The notes beneath the pieces were generated by a model. It did not search any database. It was not told the origin of the DNA and saw only the letters and a program-made list of their open reading frames with translations. From Haliclona indistincta (Eukaryota; Porifera; Demospongiae; Haplosclerida; Chalinidae): a DNA stretch of 64,000 bases. A program made the position numbers and the translations under genes. Positions 50,701 through 60,615 of the stretch are shown here, piece by piece. The first letter of the stretch is position 1, and every line of letters begins with the position of its first letter. The DNA is taken from NCBI GenBank assembly GCA_964017065.1, contig OZ024784.1:9405152-9469151 (forward strand). The letters run 5' to 3'.

Positions 50701-53700
50701 AAGAGCAAGATGAACCAACAAAATTAGCCTGCAATATTGTATTTTAATGTTTAAAAATTACCTTCTATAAAGTGTAAGCTGCAGATTCTTGAGTAACGTC
50801 GAGGTTTCCACTCTGCCGACGTATAGCATCTATCCACAGTTCTAGCCTGGCTTGATTGTGAAATGGAAAGCAGAACAAACTTAGTCTGCAGCCTTTCTTT
50901 GCCGAACTAGAGCATCCAAAAACGCATATAATTATTCTACCCTTTATAAGGCTAACCGATGGAAGTTGGTCAGCATTGAAGAGACACACATTTTTCACTG
51001 AACGCTGTACAAATCTATCCCTCCAGCAGCCAATTGATGCGTGGCACATGGCGTCAGAATTCTGAGGTCATTTCCGCAGTTTTTGGTCGATATTAGCTGC
51101 GAACATTCTATCACACCTTTGCCACGAAACTATCTATAAGATGGCAGCGGTTGCCGCAGCCAAATCCCGATGCAGAGTCTTTATATACGCAAGAAATGCT
51201 GCACTTGACCATTGACCCAAAGTCTGGATCATCGAGTCGGGAAGTCCTGCTCTGGGCACTGCCGTTGCTGCCCCTATCCTGAAACTATGTCTGGAATAGG
51301 CAGCCTGGTCAACTCCACAGGCCCTCAAGGCTTTCCTGACCTCAGCCACAAATAAGGACCTTGACAGCGGATTGCTGACCCTCAGTCTGAAAAACAGTCC
51401 CGGTGATGATTCCCTAAAGCCCATATGAGCCACCACTGTCCCAACTGAGCACAGCACCGAGTCAGAGCGACCCACAAACCGTGACACTGACCCCTTCCCC
51501 AAACTAATCAAATTTCGAGAACTGAAGTTGGATGCCAACTACAGACGGTGAGATTGACTATCTAGAGTAACATCACCTCATGACAGGCAGTGCTGGGTTG
51601 TCGGCGTACTCAACAGCTCCCCTGAACCAGCAAAGCACAACGTAGACACTGCCCACAACAGTACTTTCTCAAGATGCTGCGAAGACTGCCAATGACCTCT
51701 CAACAGCTCCAGAATTCTTAGAGTCATGGGGAGCCTCACCCGATTGCAATTCCCTGGCTTCATAACTTGTGCCTATTAGGAGTCTTGTACTTGTACAAAT
51801 CATCTAAAATTAATAGTAAAACACATATTCCACCTCCTGTCTTCTTATACACCACTCTAAAGCATCTGCCAATGCCGTGAATATCTTTGGGGCTGATCTT
51901 AAGCCTAAAGGCAGCATTCAGTCACAGAAGCACTCCTTATCTATCTGGACTCCACAATCCTCACTGTGCACCGGTACCAGGCGATATGCCACCTCTATGT
52001 CAACCTTCACCGTCAAAGTGCCCCTGCCCAACCTGTGCACTATCTCTGCCACCTTGTCTACTGTCACATATTTGAGTGAACAGAGATCTGAGTCAATGCC
52101 ATTGTTAACACTAGCCCTGTAGGGTACGACAAATCCGTAATCACTCATCCTGGAATATTTCTCTTTGGGATGACTGACACCCATCCTGCTGATATGCGTA
52201 GTTGCATATCAGCAGGATGGGTGTCAGCCTGCAGGACAGGGTCTTGGCACTGGTCCCAATAGATGACCTGCAGCTTTCTCTTTGTCCACATACTCTTTCA
52301 ACGCCGAACGCTGCTTCTTTGCTAATGGCATGTTTCTGGACACCAACTGGAGAGGGTACTGTCTGTTAAAGCCAATCCTCTGCTATTCCCGACAGAATAT
52401 AGGAGGTTCAGCTGAGAGGTCATTGGCAGTCTTCGCAGCATCCTGAGAAAGTACTGTTGTGGGCGGTGGCTACGTTGTGCTTTGCTGGTTTAGGGGAGCT
52501 GTTGAGTATGCCGACTGAACCTCCTATCAGGATGCGGTTCTAGAGCTTGTCTCCACGCTGTCAAAACCAGAGGAGTGGATATCTGCTGGAGACTCAGGGG
52601 GAAGGGACTACCCTTGCCACATTCAGGTCTGCAAGCCTCCAGCGCAATGGGATCTTGCATGTAGGTGTATCTGCCGCTGGTAGAACCTACAGGGAGTATA
52701 GCAGCACTCCATCAGGAATTGAAGCACTCAAGTCAAACTAGCTATATCACCTAAAATTATAACCTTACATGTACACAAACCAGGCTATAGGCAACAGACA
52801 ATATCATAATTACCCATCCTAAACAGGTGATTGGTCACACCAAAGTGTTGACTTTCTTGCAAACCTGTACCTCAGCCTGCTGACGTGCAGAGCTGGAGGG
52901 CTTGCTGTTCGAGGGAAGGCTGAACGCTCATGACCATAAATCGCAGGAGGTTAGGGCAAGACTCTGTTGTATGCGGCTCACTAAGACAATGATTACATCG
53001 AACAACCGCCTGAGCCTGCGCCACAAAGGCTTCACTACACAAGCTCTTCCTGGCTAAAGGTTGATGATGGAACATCCGATCGTACTAACACCAACACTAT
53101 CAATGCGAAGCATCCAGTTCACACCTTAATGTTGGTTACCGGCCTCAGTGTCAGTTGAATTTCTCGAGGGTCCTTCATACTCATATTTTGTTCAAATGGG
53201 ATATCTCCATTGAGTTCTTTGCAATCTTCATGTTTTTTTATAATGCGTAAACGTTTTTTTTTCGCATGAGCAACAAGTCATTTTCATGCACAAAATTTTA
53301 CTCAGGCTCATTACACTCCAAGAGCTTTATGGCAGCCTGATACGAACAAAGCAGCTCACTCAAGCAGCAGTAGACCAGGCTAACCAGCTATACTACTTGT
53401 AAGTACTATTCAAGGGAATTTTATAGTGGACAGTTCTTGGTCATAACACTGCTTGCTGACGCTCCAGACACCTGCTCTAACTTAGTAACAGTTGATGAAT
53501 TAGGGCAGTGCTAGGAGCAAGAAATGTCCTCTACGGAATTACCGTGAATGGTACTTGTCTGTGGCAGTTTCTTGCTCCTAGCACTACTTGCAATGCCTGA
53601 ATTCGTCCTAGCAAACTGTTACTAAGTTCGAGCAGGTGTCTAGAGCGTCAGCAAGCAGTGTTATGACCAAGAAACTGTCCACTACAAAATTGCTTTGAAT

Positions 53701-56700
53701 AGTACTTACAAATAGTATAGCTGGTTAGCCTGATCTATGCTAATACTGCTGGTCGAGTGTGCTGCTTTGATTGATCAGGCAGCCATAAGCTTGTAGGGGT
53801 GTGAGGAGCCTGAGTGAAATTTTGCGCATACAAATAAGTTGCCCATGTGCATGTAATCATTATTTTGTACATGAAAAAAACGAAATTGCCAATGCAAATA
53901 AAATTTGTCCATACAGAAATAAATTTGACTATGAAAATATAGCATTTCATAATATTGTCAGCTAGGGTAAGTGGCTTGCCCTAGCGATGTGTAGATCTTA
54001 AGAATACTCTCCTTGAATCATACGTATTGCATGATTCAAGGAGAGCAACATTGCTGCAGCAATAGTTCAAAGGGTGAGTTCCCTGCCCTTCCTAAATAAA
54101 ATCCTCATCTGTTGCAGATTTATAGATACTCCCATTTCAGTCATGTTTGTTATTTATCTGTAGAGCTCATATAATATGACCTCAGCTGTTGAGAGTGCAG
54201 TGTTTAACAACTCAGAGGAATGTATAGCAGCAGGAACCAGATCAGGCAGCATTAAAGTGTTTGACCTTACTGAAAACAAAGGTAGGTATACGAGCATGAA
54301 TACTCACTGCATCCCAGTGAACACACTCTACAGCAATGCGCAATATCTGTGGTCACAAAGCTGGAGCTCTTTCCCTGTATTTTCATCTCTATGGTGATAT
54401 TTTAGCATCAGGCTCAATGGACACTAATGTGAAGGTACAGTGAATAACTTACAATGACTGGACTTATTTTGATTTCTCCAGCTGTGGGACATGCGTCGCA
54501 AAGGTTGTATCTATACATACAGAGGTCACAGCGAGGCTGTCAATGCTGTTCAGTTCAGTCCTGATGGACGCTGGCTAGTGTCTGGCAGCAGTGATGGTAC
54601 CGCGTTGGTCAGTGACTCTTTAACCACTGTGCCTCGATAACCACTCTCCTCTACAGCTGTGGGATCTGACAGCTGGTAAACTATTAAAGGCATTAAAAGG
54701 ACACACTGCAGCAATAACTGACCTTTCCTTTCATCCTAGAGAGTATCTATTAGCTACTGGTAGTAATGACAGGTGAGTGGCTTGTATGTGGTACTAACAG
54801 ACAGTGAGCCTGATCTACCATTGCTTCAGAACAGTGGCTTACTGGGATCTTGAGCGGTTCAGTCAAGTAGGAGTGTCACCGGTTGAGAGCAATGGCGTGC
54901 GATGTGTATTGTTTCATCCCGATGAAGAGATACTCTTCTCGGCTTCACAAGATTCACTCAGGGTATGCAGATGTACTCACTTGTTGTGTAATCCTCTCCT
55001 CTCCAGGTACATTACTGGGAACCAGCCTGTCAGCTGGATTACCTTCCCATCTCGTGGGGAAAGATTGACGACATTAAAATGTCACAAAAACAGTTGGTTA
55101 GTACTTTATCTTATCTCACTACCAGCCTCTCCACACCACATGACTCAGTATAATGATTGTACTGGGACAATGTGCGGAGAGGAATATTATTATAAGTTTG
55201 TCACCCATGGCTCCTGTCAATCATGTACAGGAGATCATAATCACAGACCATACATTATTACCTGTTATAATACTAGCAAAGTTACTGTGTCTGTGTTTGC
55301 AGTTAGGAGTGTCCCATTCACAGACCAATGTCAATGTTTGGTGTATTGATGTGCAAGTGAGTGAGTGATTGTATTAGCCACAAGTAAGTAACTAGACTCA
55401 TTGCTAATCAGAGTCTTCAACCGTGGTCCAGTGGTAGACACAATGCTCCACAGTCAGCAAGGTACAGTATTCTATTGGAGGGCATGGTCCATTATGTTGT
55501 TGGTTGTGTAGCGATCGGAGACAGTTTCAGTATAAGGAAGAGATAGTGCAGCATTCTTATCGTCCACCCACTAGACCCTCAGGCCCTGAGAACAGGTACT
55601 TCACTTCTGCTGCTATTGACAAGTACTTATGTTTTGTATCCAGAGTACCAGGAGAGGAAGATGAGGAGGAGGAACCCCAGTCTATGAATGATGAGGAGAG
55701 AAGACAGCTCTTCCACAGCAGAGAACAGCTGAGTATGTAATAATGCACTGTAGTACATACAGTATTTGTGTTGTGTGCAGTTCGAACTCCTCCTAAAGCA
55801 CTCCATCTCAAACCGTTTATACCACCTTCTGTTATTCCTCCTATCCGACCTTTCGATGACCAACCACCACACAAACAACCTGATTATAGCGAGGTTAGGA
55901 GTGAGTAGTACATGTAGCTGGTGTTTATAATGTACATGCAGCAACTCCAGCCACATCAACCTGTCTCACTTGAGAGCATCTCTAGAGATATCCGATCATG
56001 TTAGTGATTACATACCAATTATGATGTGTTTAACCCACTCACAGCACACAGTAATGTAACCAGTTTATTACATCAACGTCTTGAAGTGTTACAGCAAGCC
56101 AGGGCACAGTGGTCAATGGACAATCCTAAGGTAACTAGGCTCATTGTTGCTTGTGGCCCTAGTGCCTCCTCTTCAAGGATGCTCTAGAGGTAGTGACCAA
56201 TAGTGGTAACCAAAGCTCTGTAGTGGACCTGCTCAATCTGTTGCTACTCAAGAGGTACCACACATACATTACACAACATAATGAACCACTCATTCTGTAG
56301 ATCACTGTGGACATTGGATATGGTAGTGCTAGTTCTACCTGAAGTGAGACTACTTCTGAGAAGCAAAAAGGAAAGGTAATCTCTCATGAGCTGTTTTCAT
56401 CATCTTTCTTTTACCTCTTCTGCAGATATGTTCGCAAGGGTTGCTCAGTTCTCAAGCTAATTCTTAAGAGCTTTAGTGCAGTCATAGTCAGCAATACACA
56501 GACACACTACTCCACTCCCACTACTGGGATTGATCTAGCAAAGGAGGACCGGTAAGAAATACTTAATCTAAGCAGTCATTGTAACTTATGCTATTACATG
56601 TTGTGGCCCATGTTGCTCAAGAATACTGCTCTTATAGTTACCAAATAAAATTCTCAAGTTAATAGAGCCCCATAGAAATCAATCGACGTGCATTGCTGAA

Positions 56701-56995
56701 AGACACCAGTGTAATCTTGTGGTCTTGTGTGCATTTTTCAACGGCGCTATTCTTGTTGGTACGTGATGTGAAAAATCGTAGTGTGACAACACTGCAATGC
56801 CACCTGGGCTACAAAACTAGCAGTGATGCTATTACAGTATGACATCATGTATGTAGGGTGGAGAAGTGTCAGCTGTGCTCCACACACCTTCGCATGCTGA
56901 GAGAAGACATCAACAAGATATTGTATGAGACCTCCATGGCCAGTGGGGTAGTCAGGGAGATGGAGGTGTTGCAGGCTTTCTCTCTTCTTGACTAA
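44734..56995 (+). CDS. KATNB1: Katanin p80 WD40 subunit B1
   Basis: Regulatory subunit of the microtubule-severing complex; targets the p60 ATPase to centrosomes and spindle poles. ATG 44734 ([10 protein letters not shown]), second exon with [15 protein letters not shown] and [12 protein letters not shown] (about 44812-44938). A 9.2 kb intron full of mobile elements follows, before the third exon (about 54163-54281: [29 protein letters not shown]). Further WD repeats: [40 protein letters not shown] (54480-54610), [31 protein letters not shown] (54840) and QDSLRVHYWEP. The middle is disordered. The con80 domain has [20 protein letters not shown] (56300-56375), then [13 protein letters not shown] and [18 protein letters not shown]. 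Stop TAA 56993-56995. No break was seen in the coding exons. Confidence 0.92.
45355..45590 (-). pseudogene. PHD-like zinc-knuckle fragment inside KATNB1 intron 2
   Basis: Minus-strand translation of about 45330-45425 gives [20 protein letters not shown] followed by [12 protein letters not shown], spacing that resembles a PHD finger (C-x-x-C ... H-x-x-C region). Upstream on the same strand (45490-45585) is [20 protein letters not shown]. Such modules are often tied to transposon proteins in invertebrates. Neither piece is part of a long frame. I treat it as a fragment of an old mobile-element gene; the surrounding 45000-46670 holds repeated TCCGGACAA motifs and nothing else I recognise. Confidence 0.4.
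47229..47839. mobile_element. TTAA-flanked MITE 1 inside the pogo pseudogene
   Basis: Begins TTAA-GGTGGCGGTATACCG and ends with CGGTATTCCGCCACC-TTAA, near-perfect 15 bp inverted ends with a TTAA target duplication, the pattern of piggyBac or Kolobok elements. About 610 bp, no transposase. Its right TTAA is shared with the next element. Confidence 0.82.
47836..48425. mobile_element. TTAA-flanked MITE 2 with long internal hairpin
   Basis: Begins TTAA-GGGGGCGGTGCATGA and ends TCCTTGCACCGCCACC-TTAA; the ends share GGTGGCGGT with the adjoining element, so both are of one family. Inside, about 48013-48112 is repeated inverted at about 48200-48301 (TGGTTTGTACACGTTTTCTC and GATCGACGCGCTG in each arm), with roughly 87 bp between, giving a strong potential hairpin. 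Non-coding. Confidence 0.82.
49207..51049. pseudogene. THAP-type zinc-finger gene remnants on both strands
   Basis: Minus strand, about 50765-50960: [20 protein letters not shown] then P...[12 protein letters not shown], a THAP-like C2CH start (CxxGC...FP...W). Minus strand, about 49741-49930: [20 protein letters not shown] then, after a frameshift, [21 protein letters not shown] further minus-strand piece is at 50090-50230. On the plus strand at 49207-49350 is [20 protein letters not shown], a motif I associate with the segment after THAP domains. The opposite orientation shows rearrangement. Probably a THAP-bearing transposon or its host-like relative, now broken. The exact family is not settled. 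Confidence 0.5.
51134..51770 (-). pseudogene. DIRS-type tyrosine recombinase
   Basis: Two minus-strand frames together cover the recombinase. The upstream one (51578-51763) reads [20 protein letters not shown] and [20 protein letters not shown]; the downstream one (51134-51538) reads [20 protein letters not shown] then [19 protein letters not shown]. The latter holds the H-x-x-R box and the closing Tyr (AYI) of tyrosine recombinases in the form found in DIRS retrotransposons. The frame break between them and missing neighbours show the element is no longer intact. Confidence 0.8.
51840..52184 (-). pseudogene. DIRS-type reverse transcriptase fragment
   Basis: Minus strand: [20 protein letters not shown], then [20 protein letters not shown] and [15 protein letters not shown]. 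This is the N-terminal palm region of a DIRS/Ngaro-like RT, with the first catalytic Asp in KVDI. A second frame continues on lower coordinates (51840-51915). The catalytic YLDD block was not found, so only part of the domain remains. Orientation and position agree with the recombinase next to it. A Cys-rich gag-like piece ([16 protein letters not shown], 52900-53000) on the same strand may belong to the element. Confidence 0.72.
52174..52227. repeat. Perfect 24 bp hairpin at the DIRS remnant
   Basis: CTGACACCCATCCTGCTGATATGC is followed after a 6 bp loop (GTAGTT) by its exact inverse. It sits at the edge where the RT fragment stops. Sequences further out are also inverted copies: about 51605-51720 (recombinase side) reappears inverted at about 52424-52510. 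The hairpin is probably the hinge of a snap-back duplication. Confidence 0.85.
53221..53890. mobile_element. Foldback element with about 300 bp inverted arms
   Basis: The left arm (about 53221-53526) and right arm (about 53567-53890) are inverted copies with moderate divergence. Matches include AACCAGCTATACTA, AAGTACTATTCAA, TTGGTCATAACACTGCTTGC, AACTTAGTAACAGTT and GTGCTAGGAGCAAGAAA near the centre. There is no coding capacity. It is located about 275 bp before the third KATNB1 exon, so it would be transcribed within the pre-mRNA and could form a long duplex. Confidence 0.82.
54007..54045. repeat. Short perfect hairpin near KATNB1 acceptor
   Basis: CTCTCCTTGAATCAT and its exact inverse ATGATTCAAGGAGAG separated by 9 bp, about 120 bp before the third KATNB1 exon. 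A bare 15 bp stem with no run of T after it on the plus strand; function unknown. Confidence 0.75.
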
Positions 56996-57328
56996 TAATT
57001 ATTATAATTATATCAGCAAGGATTTTATCCGTCTCATAAATGCATTTTGATGATATCAACATAATACCTGCATCATTATAATGGACTATTATACTCACTG
57101 CACTATCTTGTGTATCTGGTACATGCAATTTCACTAATAATAACAATTTTGAACAAGCATTTGAAATTAGTACACTAGCTCCCGTTTTGGTTAGGACAAT
57201 TTTTCTTTGTCGCCAAGTGACAATACAATTTTGCTACAATTGACCAACAATAATTTACAAGTTTTGTACAATCATGTATGCATTCAGGTCCACACACACA
57301 CTACACTATAAATAAAAAAATTGTTATA

Positions 57329-58056
57329 TTATGCTACTGGGTTCTTAATGTCAGAATGAGTGGGAGAGAAAGAGCCACTCTGGAACAACCTTGGCCGGTA
57401 TTCTTGTTGTCCTTGGTTACCAAACAAGTCCTCAACAGTGACCTGCAGGACCAACTCACTGTATTATGTACAAACACTAAAATTTAATGATTGTAACCTT
57501 TAAGAAGACCTCCTCAAGAGTGGTTTGTGAAATGGAGTAGTCCAACACTATTCTAGCAATACGTGGCTCATTCTCTAGTACTCTGAAAAATGGCACCAGA
57601 TGGCGATGGCTGGAAGGACAGAAAGAATGGACCTTATAAGAGAGGTGACTTATAGAGATGGCGCTACCATTCAGGAGGAAGGTTGTACGCCAGAAGATAT
57701 CCTTGCTCTACCTCCATGGGATCAGTCCTCAGTGTGGCTCCTACAAGAGGCATGGAGTGAGTGAACAATACTGCGTTCCAGGTACTAACCTGTGAGTTAA
57801 GAACTAACAAAATCCTTCATTTGCTGTACATTATCACGCTGTACTACCAGCTCTATGTTGTAGCCTGTACCAGAGAAAGAATCACTGAAATTAAACATAA
57901 TGTTATAGTGTTGGAATATTATCTTTCCTTGTCTCTGTACCTGAGTTTCCCAGTGGTCATGATGGCTATAGTGTCTCCCAGTATGTCAGCTTCCTCCATG
58001 GAGTGTGTGGTCATGATGGTAACTCTTCCATCAGGCAGCAAGCAGGGATGTATCCA
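57329..58056 (-). CDS. ABCA-type transporter, 3' exons only
   Basis: C-terminal end of the second nucleotide-binding domain of an ABC subfamily A lipid transporter. Exon about 57948-58056 holds VTIMTTHSMEEADILGDTIA followed by IMTTGKLR (H-loop). Next comes TGYNIELVVQRDNVQQMKDF (57800-57885), GATLRTDPMEVEQGYLLAYN (57668-57745), then HLVPFFRVLENEPRIARIVL and DYSISQTTLEEVFLK (57505-57610), the conserved ABCA regulatory stretch. The last exon (57329-57450, VTVEDLFGNQGQQEY) ends with TAA. Walker A, signature and Walker B exons should lie at higher coordinates, but 58060-58700 instead reads as coding on the other strand. Either the gene is truncated or its other exons lie beyond the Helentron. Frames and splice sites present are intact. 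Confidence 0.75.
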
Positions 58057-58166
58057 CTGCATTTGCTTACAATGAGCAACTCAGATTTATAGCTGATGGT
58101 GGAGATAGAGAGTCGTGAGTGTTTTAGGAAATAATTGTGCTCAACGATTCAATGTATTTCTCAGAG

Positions 58167-58701
58167 CGTATGGAAAGGGCCTCAAGTGCTTACTAAGAGA
58201 GACAGCTGTTAGGGAGTACATGTATTGGAGAAACACAAGGACATGACCAAAGAGATCTACCAGCCAGGCGCTTTGAGGAAGATTCAGGTTAGTGCTTGAT
58301 CTGATTACGTTATACATGTGTATGAAATAAAAAAGGACAACAAGAGTAGACCACTATCAGTTGATGGCATCAAGATCACGCTATGGAACGAGCCTGAACA
58401 CGAGTTCACCATTGGTCAACTCATGATGGAGATGGGGTTCTTTGTGCTGCTGCATCTCAATAGCGACCATCTAACTAGAAGAACCCTCATTTCACAGAGT
58501 GCAAGCGCTGTTATCGCTTCATCAGGTGATCTTGTCGATGTAGGCTCAACAGTTCTGTGTAAACCTGACCATCGAGATGATGAGGTATCTTACAGCAATG
58601 CTGAAATAATGAACGCATTTCACAAACCCTCGGCGTCTACGCTCCATAGTTGGGCATTGCAGCAGGAGTTTATAACCAGTGCCAACCTGCTTAGCTTATA
58701 G
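58167..58701 (+). CDS. Unrecognised coding fragment
   Basis: Two stretches look like exons. One (to about 58287) reads VLEKHKDMTKEIYQPGALRK and ends at CAG|GTTAGT. The other (about 58315-58701) reads YEIKKDNKSRPLSVDGIKIT then LWNEPEHEFTIGQLMMEMGF and runs to TAG after 127 codons. The second vaguely recalls the end of a Tudor-type domain (short strands then xIxxLMxExG), but that is a weak guess. No start exon is identified; a piece near 58073-58118 before a GT may be another exon. It may be the 3' end of a gene interrupted by the neighbouring mobile DNA. Confidence 0.4.
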
Positions 58702-59147
58702 GCTGTAGCTACCAGTATAATTTATCATTAGCGTAGAAGTGATCGCTGATCTCTGCAGCTCGATGGACAGAATGAACAAAACATCATTGCACGTTCAGAT
58801 CTCAATAATACATTGATTCATAACAAAATAATAACATTATCAAAGACATGTAGTAGGCCACACAAGATTAATGTTCTGTTTCTGGTACAACTAAAAAAAG
58901 ACCAGGCGTTTTACTTTTAAGTTCAAACCAGGCAGACTAAAGTCAGCATGTTTTTACCAGGCTTGATTCAAAAAAGCAGCTCCAAAATTTTATTACATGC
59001 TGATGATCAAGCAAGGGGACCAGAAACTGAATTTTAAGTTGCATGGCCATACATGAACTGAACAAAGAAAATGAAATAAAAATAACTGAGTGAACCCAGA
59101 TGAATATAATATCAATTTCTATTAGCGGGAAATAAAATCATTTAGCA
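58702..59147. other. AT-rich spacer before the 44 bp array
   Basis: No coding potential or repeat boundaries that I can support. It may include the 3' end of the Helentron, whose genes read leftward, but I could not pin a terminal hairpin or inverted end. Confidence 0.4.
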
Positions 59148-60265
59148 GGTACACACTTGTCCATCAGATTTGAAGACATAAGCGTACAGCGGGTACATAC
59201 TTGTCCATCAGATTTGAACACATAAGCGTACAGCGGGTACATACTTGTCCATCAGATTTGAACACATAAGCGTACAGCGGGTACATACTTGTCCATCAGA
59301 TTTGAACAGATAAGCGTACAGCGGGTACATACTAGTCCATCAGATTTGAACAGATAAGCGTACAGCGGGTACATACTTGTCCATCAGATTTGAACAGATA
59401 AGCATACAGTGGGTACATACTTGTCCATCAGATTTGAACACATAAGCGTACAGCGGGTACATACTTGTCAATCAGATTTGAACACATAAGCGTACAGCGG
59501 GTACATACTAGTCCATCAGATTTGAACAGATAAGCGTACAGCGGGTACATACTTGTCAATCAGATTTGAACACATAAGCGTACAGCGGGTACATACTAGT
59601 CCATCAGATTTGAACACATAAGCGTACAGCGGGTACATACTAGTACATCAGATTTGAACAGATAAGCGTACAGCGGGTACATACTTGTCCATCAGATTTG
59701 AACAGATAAGCATACAGTGGGTACATACTTGTCCATCAGATTTGAACACGTAAGCGTACAGCGGGTACATACTTATCCATCAGATTTGAACACATAAGCG
59801 TACAGCGGGTACATACTTGTCCATCAGATTTGAACAGATAAGCATACAGCGGGTACATACTTGTCCATCACATTTGAACACATAAGTTTACAGCGGGAAC
59901 ACACTTGTCCATCGGATTTGAACACATAAGCATACAGCGGGTACACACTTGTCCATCGGATTTGAACACATAAGCGTACAGTGGGTACATACTTGTCCAT
60001 CAGATTTGAAGACATAATAAGCATACAGCGGGTACACACTTGTCAATCGGATTTGAACACATAAGCATACAGCGGGTACATACTTGTCCATCAGATTTGA
60101 ACAGATAAGCGTACAGCGGGTACATGCTTGTCCATCAGATTTGAACTGATAAGCGTACAGCGGGTACATACTTGTCCATCAGATTTGAACAGATAAGCGT
60201 ACAGCGGGTACATACTTGTCCATCAGATTTGAACAGATAAGCGTACAGCGGGTACATACCTGTCC
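59148..60265. repeat. 44 bp minisatellite, about 25 copies
   Basis: Tandem head-to-tail copies of a 44 bp unit that begins ATACTTGTCCATCAGATTTG, continues AACACATAAG and ends CGTACAGCGGGTAC. Copies differ at a few recurring sites (ACACATAAG/ACAGATAAG, TTGTCC/TAGTCC/TTGTCA, GCGTACAGCG/GCATACAGTG), so variants alternate through the array. Because 44 is not a multiple of 3, the frames through it repeat only every 132 bp and are not genes. It lies on the 3' side of the Helentron coding region, where related elements are known to carry minisatellites. Confidence 0.95.
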
Positions 60266-60615
60266 ATTTGTTCATCAAAATATGAAGAGTGTACAAGTTG
60301 TGCAGCGAGTACATAGAGATATAGATACGTCCACAAGTCTTGTTCTAGTATCAAGCGCAATAGGCTGGATTCACTCAGTCATAACATAACTAAAATTAAA
60401 ACCAAAAACATGAGGTGAACCCCATGATTAAAAATACATGATGATCAAAAACATATTGTCTATAAAAATATAATGATTAAAATAATAAAATTTGTTGGTG
60501 TCTTGTTTCAATTGGTATTTGGATTGATTGGTATTTGGATTGATTGGAATGACTGGTGACTCGTAAGAGACACTGATTGGTGACTCATAGTGAGACACAA
60601 GCTAGTCACAGGTAT
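60266..60615. other. Spacer between array and Helentron stop codon
   Basis: Non-coding. Contains a 16 bp direct duplication (TTGGTATTTGGATTGA twice near 60512-60545) and two GACTCATAG/GACTCGTAAG-GAGACAC repeats. Most likely 3' non-coding DNA of the Helentron. Confidence 0.5.

Noticed and set aside
59824..60169. Cys-rich repeat proteins on the minus strand in the 44 bp array
   Set aside because: Translations of a tandem repeat whose unit is not a multiple of three; no start context or conserved domain.
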